DNA from: Leucobacter sp. OLIS6 | GTDB taxonomy: Bacteria; Actinomycetota; Actinomycetes; Actinomycetales; Microbacteriaceae | DNA: 64,000 nucleotides | Assembly: GCF_002752355.1 (NCBI RefSeq) | Contig: NZ_MRAV01000008.1 | Location: 124,001-188,000 of the forward strand | Reading direction: 5' to 3' | In this document: positions 8,784 to 17,978 of the stretch, in pieces | How the letters are laid out: every line of letters starts with the position of its first letter | Numbering within the stretch: position 1 is the first letter of the stretch | Notes under the pieces: generated by a model | Databases searched by the model: none | Seen by the model: only the letters and a program-made list of their open reading frames with translations | Told to the model about the DNA's origin: nothing | Position numbers and translations under genes: made by a program

Positions 8784-10046
8784 ATGTCTGACGATCCGAC
8801 TCCGGTCGCACCGGCCCGTCGCCGGCCGGCCCGCCGTACCCGGCTCGCGATCACGCTGAGCGTCGTCGCGCTCCTGCTCATCGGCGGGGGAGCGGCCGCG
8901 GCCTTCGCGCTCATGCCGCACCCCGTCGAGTCGAAACCGAAAGCCTCCTCCTCCGCGACCCCGTCGCCGAGCGCCTCGTCGAAGCCCACCGCCACGGCCG
9001 TTCCGAAACCGATCTCGGTGATCGCGATGGGTGACATGCTGCCGCACGACTCGGTCAACCAGAACGCCAAGCAGGCCGACGGCACCTGGAACTACGGCCA
9101 GTTCTTCACCGGTATCAAGAAGGAGCTCGACGCCGCGGACGTCCGCTTCTGCAATCAGGAGGTGCCGAGCGCGGGCGTGGAGTTCGGGATCAGCGGCTAC
9201 CCGACGTTCAACGCGCCGACCGAGTTCGCGCGCGACCTGCGCAAGACCGTCGGCTGCGACCTCGTGAACACCGCGACGAACCACACCGCCGACAAGGGGG
9301 TCGAGGGGATCGCCGCGACCCGCAAGGCCTGGGACGCGCTGAAACCCGCCATCGTCGATGGCGCGAACCGCAGTGCGCAGGAGCAGCAGACCGTGCCGAT
9401 CTTCGAGAAGGACGGCGTGAAGATCGCCCTCGTCTCGTTCGCGGAGTACTCGAACGCGCCGATCGACGGCGTCTCCCTGAACCTCATGAGCAACGACGCA
9501 CTCGTGACGCAGCTGATGGCGCAGGCGCGGAAGCAGGCCGACGTGGTGATCGTCTCGGCGCACTGGGGCACCGAGGACTCGCACGAGGTGAACGATCAGC
9601 AGCGCGGATTCGCCCAGAAGGTCGCGAACCTCGGGGCCGACGTGGTGATCGGAACCGGGCCGCACGTGCTGCAGCCCGTTGCCTGGCTCGACCGCTCGGG
9701 CGGTGGACGAACCCTCGTCTGGTACTCGATCGGCAACATGCTGAACACCCAGATCGAGCTCGACCAGCGCACCGGACTGATCGCCGGCTTCGAACTGGCC
9801 CGTGCGAAGGCCGGGGGACCGGTCACCGTGCAGAACCCCACCGGAGTGCTCACCTACATGCACTACGACTGGACCGCGGACGACGAGGCGGCGAACCGCC
9901 TGGACGCGCGCAAGAACCTCTCGATCACGCCGCTCGCCGATTCCGCCGCGCTGCTGTCGCGCACCCGCTTCGGCGTGACCCCCGCGCAGCAGGCGGAGGC
10001 GTCCGCGAAGGTCCTCGGCCCCGAAGTGAAGCTGGAGTCCCGCTAG
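8784..10046 (+). CDS. CapA-family (poly-gamma-glutamate synthesis-like) protein
   Basis: A 420-residue exported or membrane-anchored protein: an Arg-rich N terminus, one hydrophobic helix (about residues 20-45), a Ser/Pro/Thr linker, then a CapA/PGA_cap domain of the calcineurin-like phosphoesterase type. Visible motifs are MGDMLPHD, DVRFCNQEVP, NTATNHTADKG, VSAHWGTED and GTGPHVLQP, matching the family's presumed metal and active-site segments. CapA takes part in anchoring or making poly-gamma-glutamate in Bacillus, but no pgsB or pgsC partner is here, so a role in envelope polymer handling is inference. The VanY-like gene follows after a single base. Confidence 0.85.
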   Translation: MSDDPTPVAPARRRPARRTRLAITLSVVALLLIGGGAAAAFALMPHPVESKPKASSSATPSPSASSKPTATAVPKPISVIAMGDMLPHDSVNQNAKQADGTWNYGQFFTGIKKELDAADVRFCNQEVPSAGVEFGISGYPTFNAPTEFARDLRKTVGCDLVNTATNHTADKGVEGIAATRKAWDALKPAIVDGANRSAQEQQTVPIFEKDGVKIALVSFAEYSNAPIDGVSLNLMSNDALVTQLMAQARKQADVVIVSAHWGTEDSHEVNDQQRGFAQKVANLGADVVIGTGPHVLQPVAWLDRSGGGRTLVWYSIGNMLNTQIELDQRTGLIAGFELARAKAGGPVTVQNPTGVLTYMHYDWTADDEAANRLDARKNLSITPLADSAALLSRTRFGVTPAQQAEASAKVLGPEVKLESR

Positions 10047-10047
10047 C

Positions 10048-10821
10048 GTGCGCGCGGTACGTGTCCTGTCCGCCGTCGCCGCCGGCGCGGTGCTCGCGAG
10101 CACCTTGCTCGCCTGCGCCCAGGAGCCCGAGCGTTCGGCGGCGAAGCCGAGCAGCGTCGCACCGACCGAGAGCTCGCCGTCGCCCTCGGCGAAGCCGACG
10201 ACGCCCGCCTTCGACCGAGCGGCGCACTCCATCGACGATCCGCAGTCGATCTGGGTCGTGAGCAACAAGCGACGGGCGCTGAAGCCCGTCGATTTCGCTC
10301 CGAACGACCTGGCGATGCCCGAGGGGGTCGAGAACGAGTTCGCGCAGCCGCTGCGGGCGCCCGCGGCCACCGCCGTGGTGCGGCTGATCCGGGGAGCCGA
10401 GCAGGCCGGGCTCAAAGTCCGGATCATCAGCGCCTACCGCGACTACGCGACCCAGGTGACGCTCTACGACCGATACGTCGAGCGTGACGGGAAGCAGCAG
10501 GCCGACACCTACTCGGCGCGCCCCGGGCACTCCGAGCACCAGACCGGCCTCGCGGTCGATCTCGACGACTTCGGGGACTGCTACCTGGCCGCCTGCTTCG
10601 GGCAGACGCCGTCGGGCACGTGGATCGCCGCGCACGCAGCGGAGTACGGCTTCGTGATCCGGTACCCCGAGGGCAAGCAGGGCATCACCGGATTCATGCC
10701 GGAGCCCTGGCACCTGCGCTACGTCGGTCCCGAGCTCGCCGCCGAGATGAAACGCACCGGGGTGGCGACGCTCGAGGAGTTCTTCGGGCTTCCGGCGGCT
10801 CCCGACTACGCGAAGCCGTAG
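10048..10821 (+). CDS. D-alanyl-D-alanine carboxypeptidase-like lipoprotein (M15B, VanY type)
   Basis: A 257-residue lipoprotein (signal ending STLLAC, Cys about residue 24) with a Ser/Pro linker and a zinc D,D-carboxypeptidase domain. The M15 zinc ligands are seen in [14 protein letters not shown] (H-x6-D) and EPWHLRYVG (E-x2-H), and the substrate-binding SAYRDYATQ segment precedes them. The enzyme should trim the terminal D-Ala from peptidoglycan stem peptides outside the membrane. GTG 10048 comes one base after the CapA stop, so the pair is almost certainly one transcript. It is not evidence for vancomycin resistance: no VanH/A/X genes are nearby. Confidence 0.9.
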   Translation: MRAVRVLSAVAAGAVLASTLLACAQEPERSAAKPSSVAPTESSPSPSAKPTTPAFDRAAHSIDDPQSIWVVSNKRRALKPVDFAPNDLAMPEGVENEFAQPLRAPAATAVVRLIRGAEQAGLKVRIISAYRDYATQVTLYDRYVERDGKQQADTYSARPGHSEHQTGLAVDLDDFGDCYLAACFGQTPSGTWIAAHAAEYGFVIRYPEGKQGITGFMPEPWHLRYVGPELAAEMKRTGVATLEEFFGLPAAPDYAKP

Positions 10822-10863
10822 CCCGGCGCCTCCGCAATCGAGGGCGCGCACAGTCCGCGCCGG

Positions 10864-10869
10864 TAGAAT
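10864..10869 (+). promoter_or_regulatory. -10 element, ispG (leaderless type)
   Basis: TAGAAT, close to the consensus TATAAT, with 7 bases to the GTG at 10877. Confidence 0.6.
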
Positions 10870-10876
10870 CCTGCTC

Positions 10877-12025
10877 GTGGCAGCAATCAACCTGGGCATG
10901 CCCTCGGTTCCCGAGGTCCTCTCCCCGCGACGCACATCCCGCCAGATCCGCGTGGGTTCCGTGATGGTGGGAGGCGACGCGCCGGTCTCGGTGCAGTCGA
11001 TGACCACCACGCCCACGACGGACATCAACGCGACGCTGCAGCAGATCGCCGAGCTCACGGCCGCAGGCTGCGACATCGTGCGCGTCGCCTGCCCGAGCCG
11101 CGACGACGCCGAGGCGCTGCCGATCATCGCGAAGAAGTCGCAGATCCCGGTGATCGCCGACATCCACTTCCAGCCGAACTACGTGTTCGCCGCGATCGAT
11201 GCGGGCTGCGCGGCGGTGCGCGTGAACCCCGGCAACATCCGCAAGTTCGACGATCAGGTCGGCGAGATCGCGCGGCGCGCGAAGGCCGCCGGCGTCTCGC
11301 TGCGCATCGGCGTCAACGCCGGATCCCTCGACCCCCGACTGCTGCAGAAGTACGGCAAGGCGACGCCCGAGGCGCTCGTCGAGAGCGCGGTCTGGGAGGC
11401 CTCGTTGTTCGAGGAGCACGACTTCCACGACTTCAAGATCTCGGTGAAGCACAACGACCCGATCGTGATGGTCAAGGCGTACCGCCAGCTCGCCGAGCGC
11501 GGCGATTGGCCGCTGCACCTCGGAGTCACCGAGGCGGGTCCCGCGTTCCAGGGCACGATCAAGAGCGCGACCGCGTTCGGGATCCTGCTCTCCGAGGGCA
11601 TCGGCGACACGATCCGCGTCTCGCTGTCGGCGCCCCCGGTCGAGGAGGTCAAGGTCGGCCTGCAGATCCTGCAGTCGCTGAACCTGCGCGAGCGGAAGCT
11701 CGAGATCGTCTCCTGCCCCTCGTGCGGTCGCGCCCAGGTGGACGTCTACACCCTGGCGGAAGAAGTCACGAAGGGGCTCGAGGGCATGAGCGTGCCGCTG
11801 CGCGTCGCCGTCATGGGCTGCGTCGTGAACGGCCCCGGCGAGGCTCGCGAAGCGGATCTCGGTGTCGCGTCCGGCAACGGCAAAGGCCAGATCTTCGTCA
11901 AGGGCGAGGTCATCAAGACCGTGCCCGAGCACGAGATCGTCGCGACCCTGATCGAGGAGGCCAACCGGATCGCGGCCGAGATGCCGAATGCCGAGTCGGG
12001 CGCCCCCGAGGTCGTCACGCTGTAG
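10877..12025 (+). CDS. ispG: 4-hydroxy-3-methylbut-2-en-1-yl diphosphate synthase (GcpE)
   Basis: The [4Fe-4S] enzyme that reductively opens MEcPP to HMBPP late in the methylerythritol-phosphate pathway; dxr upstream makes the pathway's second intermediate. 382 residues. The TIM-barrel part begins [12 protein letters not shown] and includes the conserved [11 protein letters not shown] and RVNPGNI. The cluster ligands are visible in SCPSCGR and [11 protein letters not shown] near the C terminus. The GTG at 10877 lies 7 bases after TAGAAT. It overlaps the convergent ribonuclease gene by 11 bases. Confidence 0.97.
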   Translation: MAAINLGMPSVPEVLSPRRTSRQIRVGSVMVGGDAPVSVQSMTTTPTTDINATLQQIAELTAAGCDIVRVACPSRDDAEALPIIAKKSQIPVIADIHFQPNYVFAAIDAGCAAVRVNPGNIRKFDDQVGEIARRAKAAGVSLRIGVNAGSLDPRLLQKYGKATPEALVESAVWEASLFEEHDFHDFKISVKHNDPIVMVKAYRQLAERGDWPLHLGVTEAGPAFQGTIKSATAFGILLSEGIGDTIRVSLSAPPVEEVKVGLQILQSLNLRERKLEIVSCPSCGRAQVDVYTLAEEVTKGLEGMSVPLRVAVMGCVVNGPGEAREADLGVASGNGKGQIFVKGEVIKTVPEHEIVATLIEEANRIAAEMPNAESGAPEVVTL

Positions 12026-13484
12026 CGGCGAGCGGCTCCGCGTCGTCGGCCTCCCGGGCCGAGAGCGAGATCCTGCCCGTCGCGATGTCCGCGGCGGTCA
12101 CGCGCACCTCGATCCGGGACCCGGGCGTCGCGTCGGCGATCTCCGCGCTCGCGACGACGGGCGGATCGTCGAGCAGCAGGCGGGCCCGGCTCGGGCTCGC
12201 GTCCACCACCAGCGCGGTGCGCAGCTCGCCCAGGCTCGGCGCCAGCAGCGCCGCCTCGATGCGATCGAGTGCCGAGGCCTCGGCTCGCGAGGCGCGCTGG
12301 GCCGAAGCGCGCATCAGCTCCGGGAGCTCCGGGAGGCTCGCCCGCGCCCACTCCGGAACCGGGGTGCCGGCGCTGATCGCCGCGCATATCGTCAGGCCCC
12401 ACCGGTCGACGAGGCGACGCAGGGGAGCGGTCACGTGGGCGTACGGTGCGGCGATCGCCGCCTGCGACGGCTGCTCCGGCGCCGCACCGTCGAACGGCGT
12501 GTAGCCGGCGCCGCGGAACAGCGCCGAGGCTGCCTGCAGCAGGGGCACGGACTCCGGGGCCGCGCCGTCGATGCCGTGCAGGAACTCGCCGTACTCGATG
12601 TCGGGCGCCCACGGGTGGCCCAGCGCGGCGACCTGAGATCGGAAGCGGGCGATGGCCGCCTCGTCCGGTTTCGGCATGGTGCGCAGGATCCCGGTGCCTC
12701 CGGCGAGCATCAGTTCCGCGGCGGCCATGCCGGTGAGCAGCGACAGCTGGGCGTTCCAGTCCTCGACCGCGAGCACGCTCCGGCGTTCGATCCGATATCC
12801 GTCCGAGGGGTCCTTGACGACCTCCTCCTCGGGCATCGGCAGGCTCGCCCCGCCGCGCGCTCGTTCCTGCGCTGTGCGGAGCCCGCCCACCTCGCGCAGG
12901 AGCATCAGCTGCTCGTCGGCGCGTCCGTCGTCGACCTCCCGCTGGGCGCTCGCATAGTCGCGCTGCGCGCGGGAGCGGATGAGCGCCCGCTCCACGCGCG
13001 CGTCGGTCTGCGCGCCATCGGCGTCGAGCTCGATCGTCCAGACATAGGCGGGGCGCTCCTCGGCGGGGAGGAGCGATGCCCGCCCTTCGCTGAGCGAGCG
13101 AGGGTGCAGCGGGATCGAGCCGTCGGGGAGGTAGATCGTCTGCCCGCGGAGGCGCGCCTCGGTATCGAGGGCCCCGCCCGGCCGGACGAAGCCCGGCACG
13201 TCGGCGATCGCGTAGCGCACCGTGTACCCGCGGCGGGCTCTCGAGAGGTGGAAAGCCTGATCGAGGTCCTTCGATCCGAGGGGATCGAGCGTGCTGAAGG
13301 GGATGTCGCGCAGGTCGATGCGCGGCTCGTCGGGTCGGGTCGACGCCGCCTCGGCGAGCGCCTCGGGCGAGAACTCGCCGGGGAGCTCGAGCTCGTCGCG
13401 GAGCGCGGCGAGACTCTGCTCGAGCGCGGCGCGCTCGTCGGCGGCGTTGGGAATCCGGGGGAGTGAGATGTGCCGGCTGGGCAT
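12015..13484 (-). CDS. RNB-domain (RNase II/R family) ribonuclease
   Basis: A 489-residue exoribonuclease-like protein dominated by an RNB domain. The catalytic aspartates sit in [22 protein letters not shown] (residues about 54-75), and the domain ends in [15 protein letters not shown]-terminal cold-shock domains are missing, and the C-terminal ~70 residues could be a diverged S1/OB fold. This short form is common in actinobacteria and should degrade RNA 3' to 5'. The ATG at 13484 is exactly 6 bases after minus-strand TAGGCT. The 3' end overlaps ispG by 11 bases. Confidence 0.9.
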   Translation of the reverse strand: MPSRHISLPRIPNAADERAALEQSLAALRDELELPGEFSPEALAEAASTRPDEPRIDLRDIPFSTLDPLGSKDLDQAFHLSRARRGYTVRYAIADVPGFVRPGGALDTEARLRGQTIYLPDGSIPLHPRSLSEGRASLLPAEERPAYVWTIELDADGAQTDARVERALIRSRAQRDYASAQREVDDGRADEQLMLLREVGGLRTAQERARGGASLPMPEEEVVKDPSDGYRIERRSVLAVEDWNAQLSLLTGMAAAELMLAGGTGILRTMPKPDEAAIARFRSQVAALGHPWAPDIEYGEFLHGIDGAAPESVPLLQAASALFRGAGYTPFDGAAPEQPSQAAIAAPYAHVTAPLRRLVDRWGLTICAAISAGTPVPEWARASLPELPELMRASAQRASRAEASALDRIEAALLAPSLGELRTALVVDASPSRARLLLDDPPVVASAEIADATPGSRIEVRVTAADIATGRISLSAREADDAEPLAATA

Positions 13485-13490
13485 GGGGTC

Positions 13491-13496
13491 AGCCTA
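13491..13496 (-). promoter_or_regulatory. -10 element, RNB ribonuclease gene (leaderless type)
   Basis: Minus-strand TAGGCT with 6 bases to the ATG at 13484; identical hexamer and spacing to plsC and cutC. Confidence 0.55.
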
Positions 13497-13528
13497 GTCC
13501 TGTCGGATCCGCGCATGATTTGCGCATC

Positions 13529-13557
13529 TATACATTCGGTGTATACGCTCGGTGTAT
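13529..13557 (+). promoter_or_regulatory. probable PadR operator overlapping promoter and start codon
   Basis: A perfect palindrome TATACA-N5-TGTATA (13529-13545) is followed by a second imperfect one, ATAC-N7-GTAT (13543-13557). Together they give CGGTGTAT twice at a 13-base offset (13537, 13550). The -10 box TACGCT (13544-13549) lies within it and the ATG at 13556 falls in the last half-site, so a bound repressor would block polymerase. It is a local AT-rich island in GC-rich DNA. Confidence 0.65.
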
Positions 13558-14089
13558 GAGCGGAATGAATAGTTCGAACGCCCTGCTCGGCATCCTGGGG
13601 ACGGGGCCGGGCTACGGGTACGACCTGAAGCACGACTACGACCGGCTGTTCGGCGCCGAGAAGCCCCTCGCCTTCGGGCAGGTGTACGCGACCCTGGCGC
13701 GTCTGCTCAAGCACGGCCTGATCGAACTGCTCGGCGACGAGGCCGGCGGCGGCCCCGATCGCAAGCGCTACGAGATCACGCCCGCCGGCCGGGAGCGCAT
13801 CGCCGAGTGGCTCTTCGCCGTCGAGGTGCCCTCGGCCGCGCTCCAGAGCGACCTCTTCGCGAAGACGGTGATCGCGCTGCTCCTCGACGACGACGCCGAA
13901 CGCCTGCTCGACGCACAGCGCTCCGGCCACCTGGCGCGCATGCGCGACCTCACCAAGCGCAAGATCGGCTCCGACCTGCCGACCGTGCTGCTGTGCGACC
14001 ACGCGCTGTTCCACATCGAGGCCGATCTGCGCTGGATCGATCTCACCTCCGCGCGCCTCGGCGCGCTCCGCGAGGAGGTGCGCGCGTGA
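13556..14089 (+). CDS. PadR-family transcriptional regulator
   Basis: A 177-residue regulator. The N-terminal winged helix has the PadR pattern: LGILGTGPGYGYDLKHDYD, then GQVYATLARLLKHGLIE and RKRYEITPAGRERIAEWL. The C-terminal part is a helical dimerisation region. The start at 13556 is chosen because the domain begins there and TACGCT lies 6 bases upstream; an upstream ATG at 13463 would read back across the ribonuclease promoter. PadR proteins usually repress their own operon and respond to a small molecule, often a drug exported by the linked transporter. Confidence 0.92.
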   Translation: MSGMNSSNALLGILGTGPGYGYDLKHDYDRLFGAEKPLAFGQVYATLARLLKHGLIELLGDEAGGGPDRKRYEITPAGRERIAEWLFAVEVPSAALQSDLFAKTVIALLLDDDAERLLDAQRSGHLARMRDLTKRKIGSDLPTVLLCDHALFHIEADLRWIDLTSARLGALREEVRA

Positions 14090-14772
14090 GCTCGGCACCT
14101 CCCATTCTGCGGCTCCGCGGCGTGCGCAAGCGCTTCGGCCTCGACACGGCCCTCGACGGCGTCGATCTCGATGTGCGCGCGGGCGAGGTGCTCGCGATCA
14201 TGGGCCCCTCGGGGTCCGGGAAGTCGACGCTGCTGCACGTCCTGGCGGGCGTGTACGCACCCGATGAGGGATCCGCGCACTACCTCGACACGCTCGTGAG
14301 CGAGCTGGGGGAGGCCGACCGCGCCCGGCTCCGGCTCGAGGAGTTCGGCTTCGTCTTCCAGTTCGGACAGCTGCTGCCCGACCTCACCGCGCTCGACAAC
14401 GTGGCGCTTCCGCTGCTGATCGCCGGCCGCCCGCGTCGGCAGGCGGTGCGCCAGGCGAAGTCCTGGCTGGTGCAGCTCGGTCTCGCGGACCACGCGGGCA
14501 AGCGTCCCGGCGAACTGTCGGGCGGGCAGGCGCAGCGCGTCGCGATCGCGCGTGCGCTCGTGACCGCACCGCGCATCGTCTTCGCCGACGAGCCGACCGG
14601 CTCGCTCGACTCGCTCTCCGCCGAGCAGGTCATGGCGACCCTGCTCGAGCTCGCGAAGGGAACCGGCGCCACCGTGGTCATCGTCACCCACGATCCCCGC
14701 GTCGCCGCGTACGCGGACCGCGAGGTCGTCGTGCGCGACGGACGCATCTCGGGCGTCGGGATCCTCGCGTGA
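14086..14772 (+). CDS. ABC transporter ATP-binding protein (LolD/MacB type)
   Basis: A 228-residue ATPase. Walker A is GPSGSGKST (about residue 40), the Q-loop lies in FGFVFQFGQLLPDLTALDNV, the signature is [15 protein letters not shown], and Walker B/D-loop is IVFADEPTGSLDS, followed by the VTHD switch. The family partners FtsX-type permeases in export or lipoprotein and drug release. The GTG at 14086 overlaps the padR stop (GTGA), so translation is coupled. The downstream permease overlaps in the same way. Confidence 0.95.
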   Translation: MSSAPPILRLRGVRKRFGLDTALDGVDLDVRAGEVLAIMGPSGSGKSTLLHVLAGVYAPDEGSAHYLDTLVSELGEADRARLRLEEFGFVFQFGQLLPDLTALDNVALPLLIAGRPRRQAVRQAKSWLVQLGLADHAGKRPGELSGGQAQRVAIARALVTAPRIVFADEPTGSLDSLSAEQVMATLLELAKGTGATVVIVTHDPRVAAYADREVVVRDGRISGVGILA

Positions 14773-17009
14773 ACGCGTTCCGCCTCGGCTGGCTGTTCGC
14801 CCGCACCGAGCGGTCGGGGCGGGGCCGGCTCGCCGGCGTCGCCGTGGGGGTCGCCGTCGGCGTCGCGCTCATGCTCCTCGTGGTGGCGGCCTACAACGGG
14901 CTCAACAGCCGCAACGAGCGCTCGACCTGGACCTACCTGTCGGGCGAGCACGCGAACGCCGAGCGGACCGAGCCGCTTGGCCCCGATGAGGCCGTCGCGC
15001 TCACGAGCGGCCGGGTGGGGGCGGCGCCCGAGCCGTTCCGGGGCGCCGGGATCACCCGCCTCGACGTGGCGACGTCGCCCGACACCGCGCTGCGGATCCC
15101 GGGCGTCGAACGGATCCCGCGACCGGGGGAGTACCTGGCATCGCCGGCGCTCGAACGGCTGATCGCCGAGAACCCCGCCGACCAGTTGGGGGACCGGTAC
15201 GGGAACCCGATCGGCACCATCGACGACTCGGGGCTCGCGAGCCCCGACGCGCTCGTCGCGGTCGTCGGCGCCGACGTCGATCAGGTGAAGAACCGGCTCG
15301 GGGCGACGCTCGTGCACGGCTTCGGTACGTTCACCTTCCCGAGCCAGGGCTACGAACTGGTCACGCTCGCGGGCGGGTTCGCCGTGATCTTCCCGGTCGG
15401 CGTGCTCATCGTGATCCTCACGAGGCTCGGGCAGGCCGCGCGCTCCGAGCGGATCTCGACGATCCGCCTCATCGGGGCGCGCCCGAGCCAGGTCGCGGGC
15501 GCGACGGCGGTCGAGACGGGGCTCCCGAGCCTCGTCGGAGCGATCCTCGGTGTCGGCCTGTTCTGGGCACTGCGCCCGATCGCCGCGATGGTGCCCGTCG
15601 AGGGGATGCGTTTCTACTCCGACGACCTCGCCGTCTCCGGCGCGGTTCAGTCGGGCGTCGCCCTCGGCGTGGCCGTCATCACCTGCGCGATCGCCTACGT
15701 GACCGCACTGCGAACCGGATTCGGTCCGCTCGGCGCCAGCCGCGAGCGGCAGGAGCGTCGCCCGCGGATCCTCTCGCTGCTCCCGCTGGTGCTCGGCGGT
15801 GCGGTGATCGCCGGAACCACGGTGCTGACCATCTCGGGGGTGCCGATCCCGTATACCGGCGAGCTGCTCGTCGCGGGATTCGTCCTGATGACCACGGGAC
15901 TGCTGTTCGCCGGTCCGTACCTGACCGGGCTCGTGAGCCGCGCGGGTGCGCGGGGCAGCGGGCGACCGTCGGTGCTGCTCGCCATGAACCGGATCACCCG
16001 TCACCCCCGCGCGACCTTCCGCGCCGTCGGCGGCATGGCGCTGGCCCTCTTCGTCGTGACCACCTTCGTCGTCGGGGCGACGACGGAGCGCGAGGCGGAG
16101 TTCGCGGTCGCCCCGCCGGCGGAGCTCCTGAGCCCGAACGTGCTCGTCGCCTCCGTCGCGCCGGGGGAGCCGGACACCGATTCGCGCCTCGAACGCGGTC
16201 TCGCGCAGATCGCGCGGACGCCGGGTGTGAACGCCGCGTTCGTGGGGCGCTCCTTCGAGGGCATCACCGGAGAGGGGACCGAGCAGATCTCGGGCCTCGT
16301 GATCCCGGCCGACGGCGCCCGCGCGATCGGACTCGACCCCGAACCCGGAGCCGAGTTCATCGCGATCGAGGATCCGGGCGGGTACTTCGGCAACTTCGAG
16401 GTGACCGGCGAGCCCGCGCGCATCTCGACCGTCTCTGCGGCGGACGCGATGGCGATGAACCCCATGCAGGTGCTCATCGGGACCGACGGCTCCGCAGCCG
16501 CGCTCGACCGGGCCCGTACCGCCGTGGTCGAATCCGACCTCCCGCTGCAGGCGGGGCCGACGACGCGCGCCGAGGACGCCGGCATCGGCATCGGAGCGGC
16601 GAGCTGGGCCGCGAGGTACTCGATCCTCGCGGGGATCGGCGTGCTCATCGCCGCCGCCATCTCGGCGATCTCGCTCGCGATCTCGACGGCCGCCGGGATC
16701 ATCGATCGGCGGCGCGTACTCGGTCTGCTCCGGCTGAGCGGTGCGCCCGCCCGACTCGTCAGACGCATGATCGTGATCGAGACGGCCGTGCCGCTGCTCG
16801 CGGTCATCGTGCCGAGCATCGGGCTCGGGTGGCTGTCGGCGTGGGGACTCGTGACCGGGCTTTCGGAGGGGCGGCGCACGGTCTCCGTTCCGGATCCCGA
16901 GGCGTTCGGTGTGCTCGGCGTGTGCCTGCTGCTCGTCGGTCTCGCGGTCGCGGTCGCGTTCGCGGCCTCGCGGCCGGGGCGCGGTGCGGCGGCGACCAGG
17001 TTCGAATAG
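14769..17009 (+). CDS. FtsX-like ABC transporter permease
   Basis: A 746-residue permease with the MacB/FtsX layout. There is an N-terminal helix (residues about 18-40), an extracytoplasmic domain, then a three-helix FtsX core (about residues 200-320). Further helices and a second extracytoplasmic domain precede a C-terminal FtsX core (about 615-735). This duplicated form is typical of actinobacterial exporters paired with one LolD-like ATPase. The GTG at 14769 overlaps the ATPase stop. Cargo is unknown; the PadR control suggests a toxic compound or envelope stress. The gene ends 13 bases before a strong hairpin shared with the convergent racemase. Confidence 0.92.
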   Translation: MNAFRLGWLFARTERSGRGRLAGVAVGVAVGVALMLLVVAAYNGLNSRNERSTWTYLSGEHANAERTEPLGPDEAVALTSGRVGAAPEPFRGAGITRLDVATSPDTALRIPGVERIPRPGEYLASPALERLIAENPADQLGDRYGNPIGTIDDSGLASPDALVAVVGADVDQVKNRLGATLVHGFGTFTFPSQGYELVTLAGGFAVIFPVGVLIVILTRLGQAARSERISTIRLIGARPSQVAGATAVETGLPSLVGAILGVGLFWALRPIAAMVPVEGMRFYSDDLAVSGAVQSGVALGVAVITCAIAYVTALRTGFGPLGASRERQERRPRILSLLPLVLGGAVIAGTTVLTISGVPIPYTGELLVAGFVLMTTGLLFAGPYLTGLVSRAGARGSGRPSVLLAMNRITRHPRATFRAVGGMALALFVVTTFVVGATTEREAEFAVAPPAELLSPNVLVASVAPGEPDTDSRLERGLAQIARTPGVNAAFVGRSFEGITGEGTEQISGLVIPADGARAIGLDPEPGAEFIAIEDPGGYFGNFEVTGEPARISTVSAADAMAMNPMQVLIGTDGSAAALDRARTAVVESDLPLQAGPTTRAEDAGIGIGAASWAARYSILAGIGVLIAAAISAISLAISTAAGIIDRRRVLGLLRLSGAPARLVRRMIVIETAVPLLAVIVPSIGLGWLSAWGLVTGLSEGRRTVSVPDPEAFGVLGVCLLLVGLAVAVAFAASRPGRGAAATRFE

Positions 17010-17021
17010 GTGCGCGGGTCT

Positions 17022-17051
17022 CCCCGTCACCGCCCGGCGGAGGTGACGGGG
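17022..17051. terminator. bidirectional hairpin between convergent permease and racemase genes
   Basis: A perfect 10-bp stem CCCCGTCACC/GGTGACGGGG around a 10-base loop. It begins 13 bases after the permease stop and includes the stop and last codons of the racemase gene. Confidence 0.65.
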
Positions 17052-17770
17052 AGCACCAGCGCCGAGCGGACGCAGGCTCGAGCCAGCGCAGCCGTCGGAT
17101 CGACGATCTGAGGGCCTGCATCGATCCGCTCGCTCAGGATCGGCAGCTCGGTGCAGGCGGTGACGACCCGCGTCGCCCCGCTCCGCGCGAGCGCTTCGAG
17201 TACCGGCGACAGCAGCTCGACTCCGCGTTCGATCTCGCCCGCTTTCACCGCGGTGATTGCGGCGATGACCGCGTGCTGCTCCGCGTCCCGCGGATGGAGG
17301 ACCGCGACACCGTTGCCGATGAGTCGGTCCGTGTAGATCCCGCTCGCCATCGTCGCCGCGGTTCCGAGCACCGCGACCGCGCCGCGGGGCGGCTCGGCGC
17401 CGCTCCCGGCGGTCAGGATCTCGTCCACCGTCGAACCGATCATGTCGAGAACGGGTATTCCCGCCCGCCGTCGCACGGCGCCGAGGAACAGGTGCGCCGT
17501 GTTGCAGGGCACGGCGATGAAGTCCGCCCCGGACTCCTCGAGGAGGCGGGCGCCCGCGATCAGACCGCGCACCGGGCTCGGCCCTCCGCGGAGGAACGCT
17601 TCTGCCCGGTCCGGGATCGAGGGATCCGACCAGATGAGCGTGCGGAGGTGATCCTGATCCCGGTGCGCGGGCGTCGCCTCGACGAGCTTGCGATAGAAGT
17701 CCGCGGTGGCGGCGGGGCCCATGCCGCCGAGTACGCCGACGACGGGTGCGGAGGATCCCATGACCGTCAT
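17027..17770 (-). CDS. aspartate/glutamate racemase family protein
   Basis: A 247-residue cofactor-independent racemase. The N-terminal catalytic cysteine motif is seen as PCNTAH and the C-terminal one as CTELP. The fold start GVLGGMGPAATADFYRK and the SDPSIPDR segment match aspartate racemase (YgeA/RacX) rather than MurI. It should interconvert L- and D-forms of an acidic or broad-range amino acid. I prefer ATG 17770, because GGAGG lies 9 bases upstream; a GTG at 17788 would add six residues. It stands alone between the ABC exporter and the amidase cluster. Confidence 0.88.
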   Translation of the reverse strand: MTVMGSSAPVVGVLGGMGPAATADFYRKLVEATPAHRDQDHLRTLIWSDPSIPDRAEAFLRGGPSPVRGLIAGARLLEESGADFIAVPCNTAHLFLGAVRRRAGIPVLDMIGSTVDEILTAGSGAEPPRGAVAVLGTAATMASGIYTDRLIGNGVAVLHPRDAEQHAVIAAITAVKAGEIERGVELLSPVLEALARSGATRVVTACTELPILSERIDAGPQIVDPTAALARACVRSALVLPVTSAGR

Positions 17771-17978
17771 TCCCGTCTCCCTCCGCACCTCGCCACCGGC
17801 TCCGCGCCGGCCTCTTCACGCTAGATCCGTGCGGCGTTCCAGCGCATCCCCGCGGGCACGCGGGTCATCGATGCTGAGCCGCAGCAACGGTGAGCCTCGC
17901 AGCGCGCCGTGCCGCGGGGGGCGCTGCTAGCGTGAGCCGCGCGCCGGGAACGGATGCGGATCGGAACGAGGGGGAGCG

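Noticed and set aside
10048-10821. Vancomycin resistance gene vanY
   Set aside because: Only an M15B carboxypeptidase domain; no ligase, dehydrogenase or VanX-type gene nearby. Housekeeping cell-wall trimming is more likely.
14280-17819. A 1179-codon open frame antisense to the ABC exporter and racemase
   Set aside because: Composed of Arg/Gly/His/Asp-rich low-complexity sequence typical of a shadow frame in GC-rich DNA; the opposite strand encodes clear FtsX and ATPase motifs.
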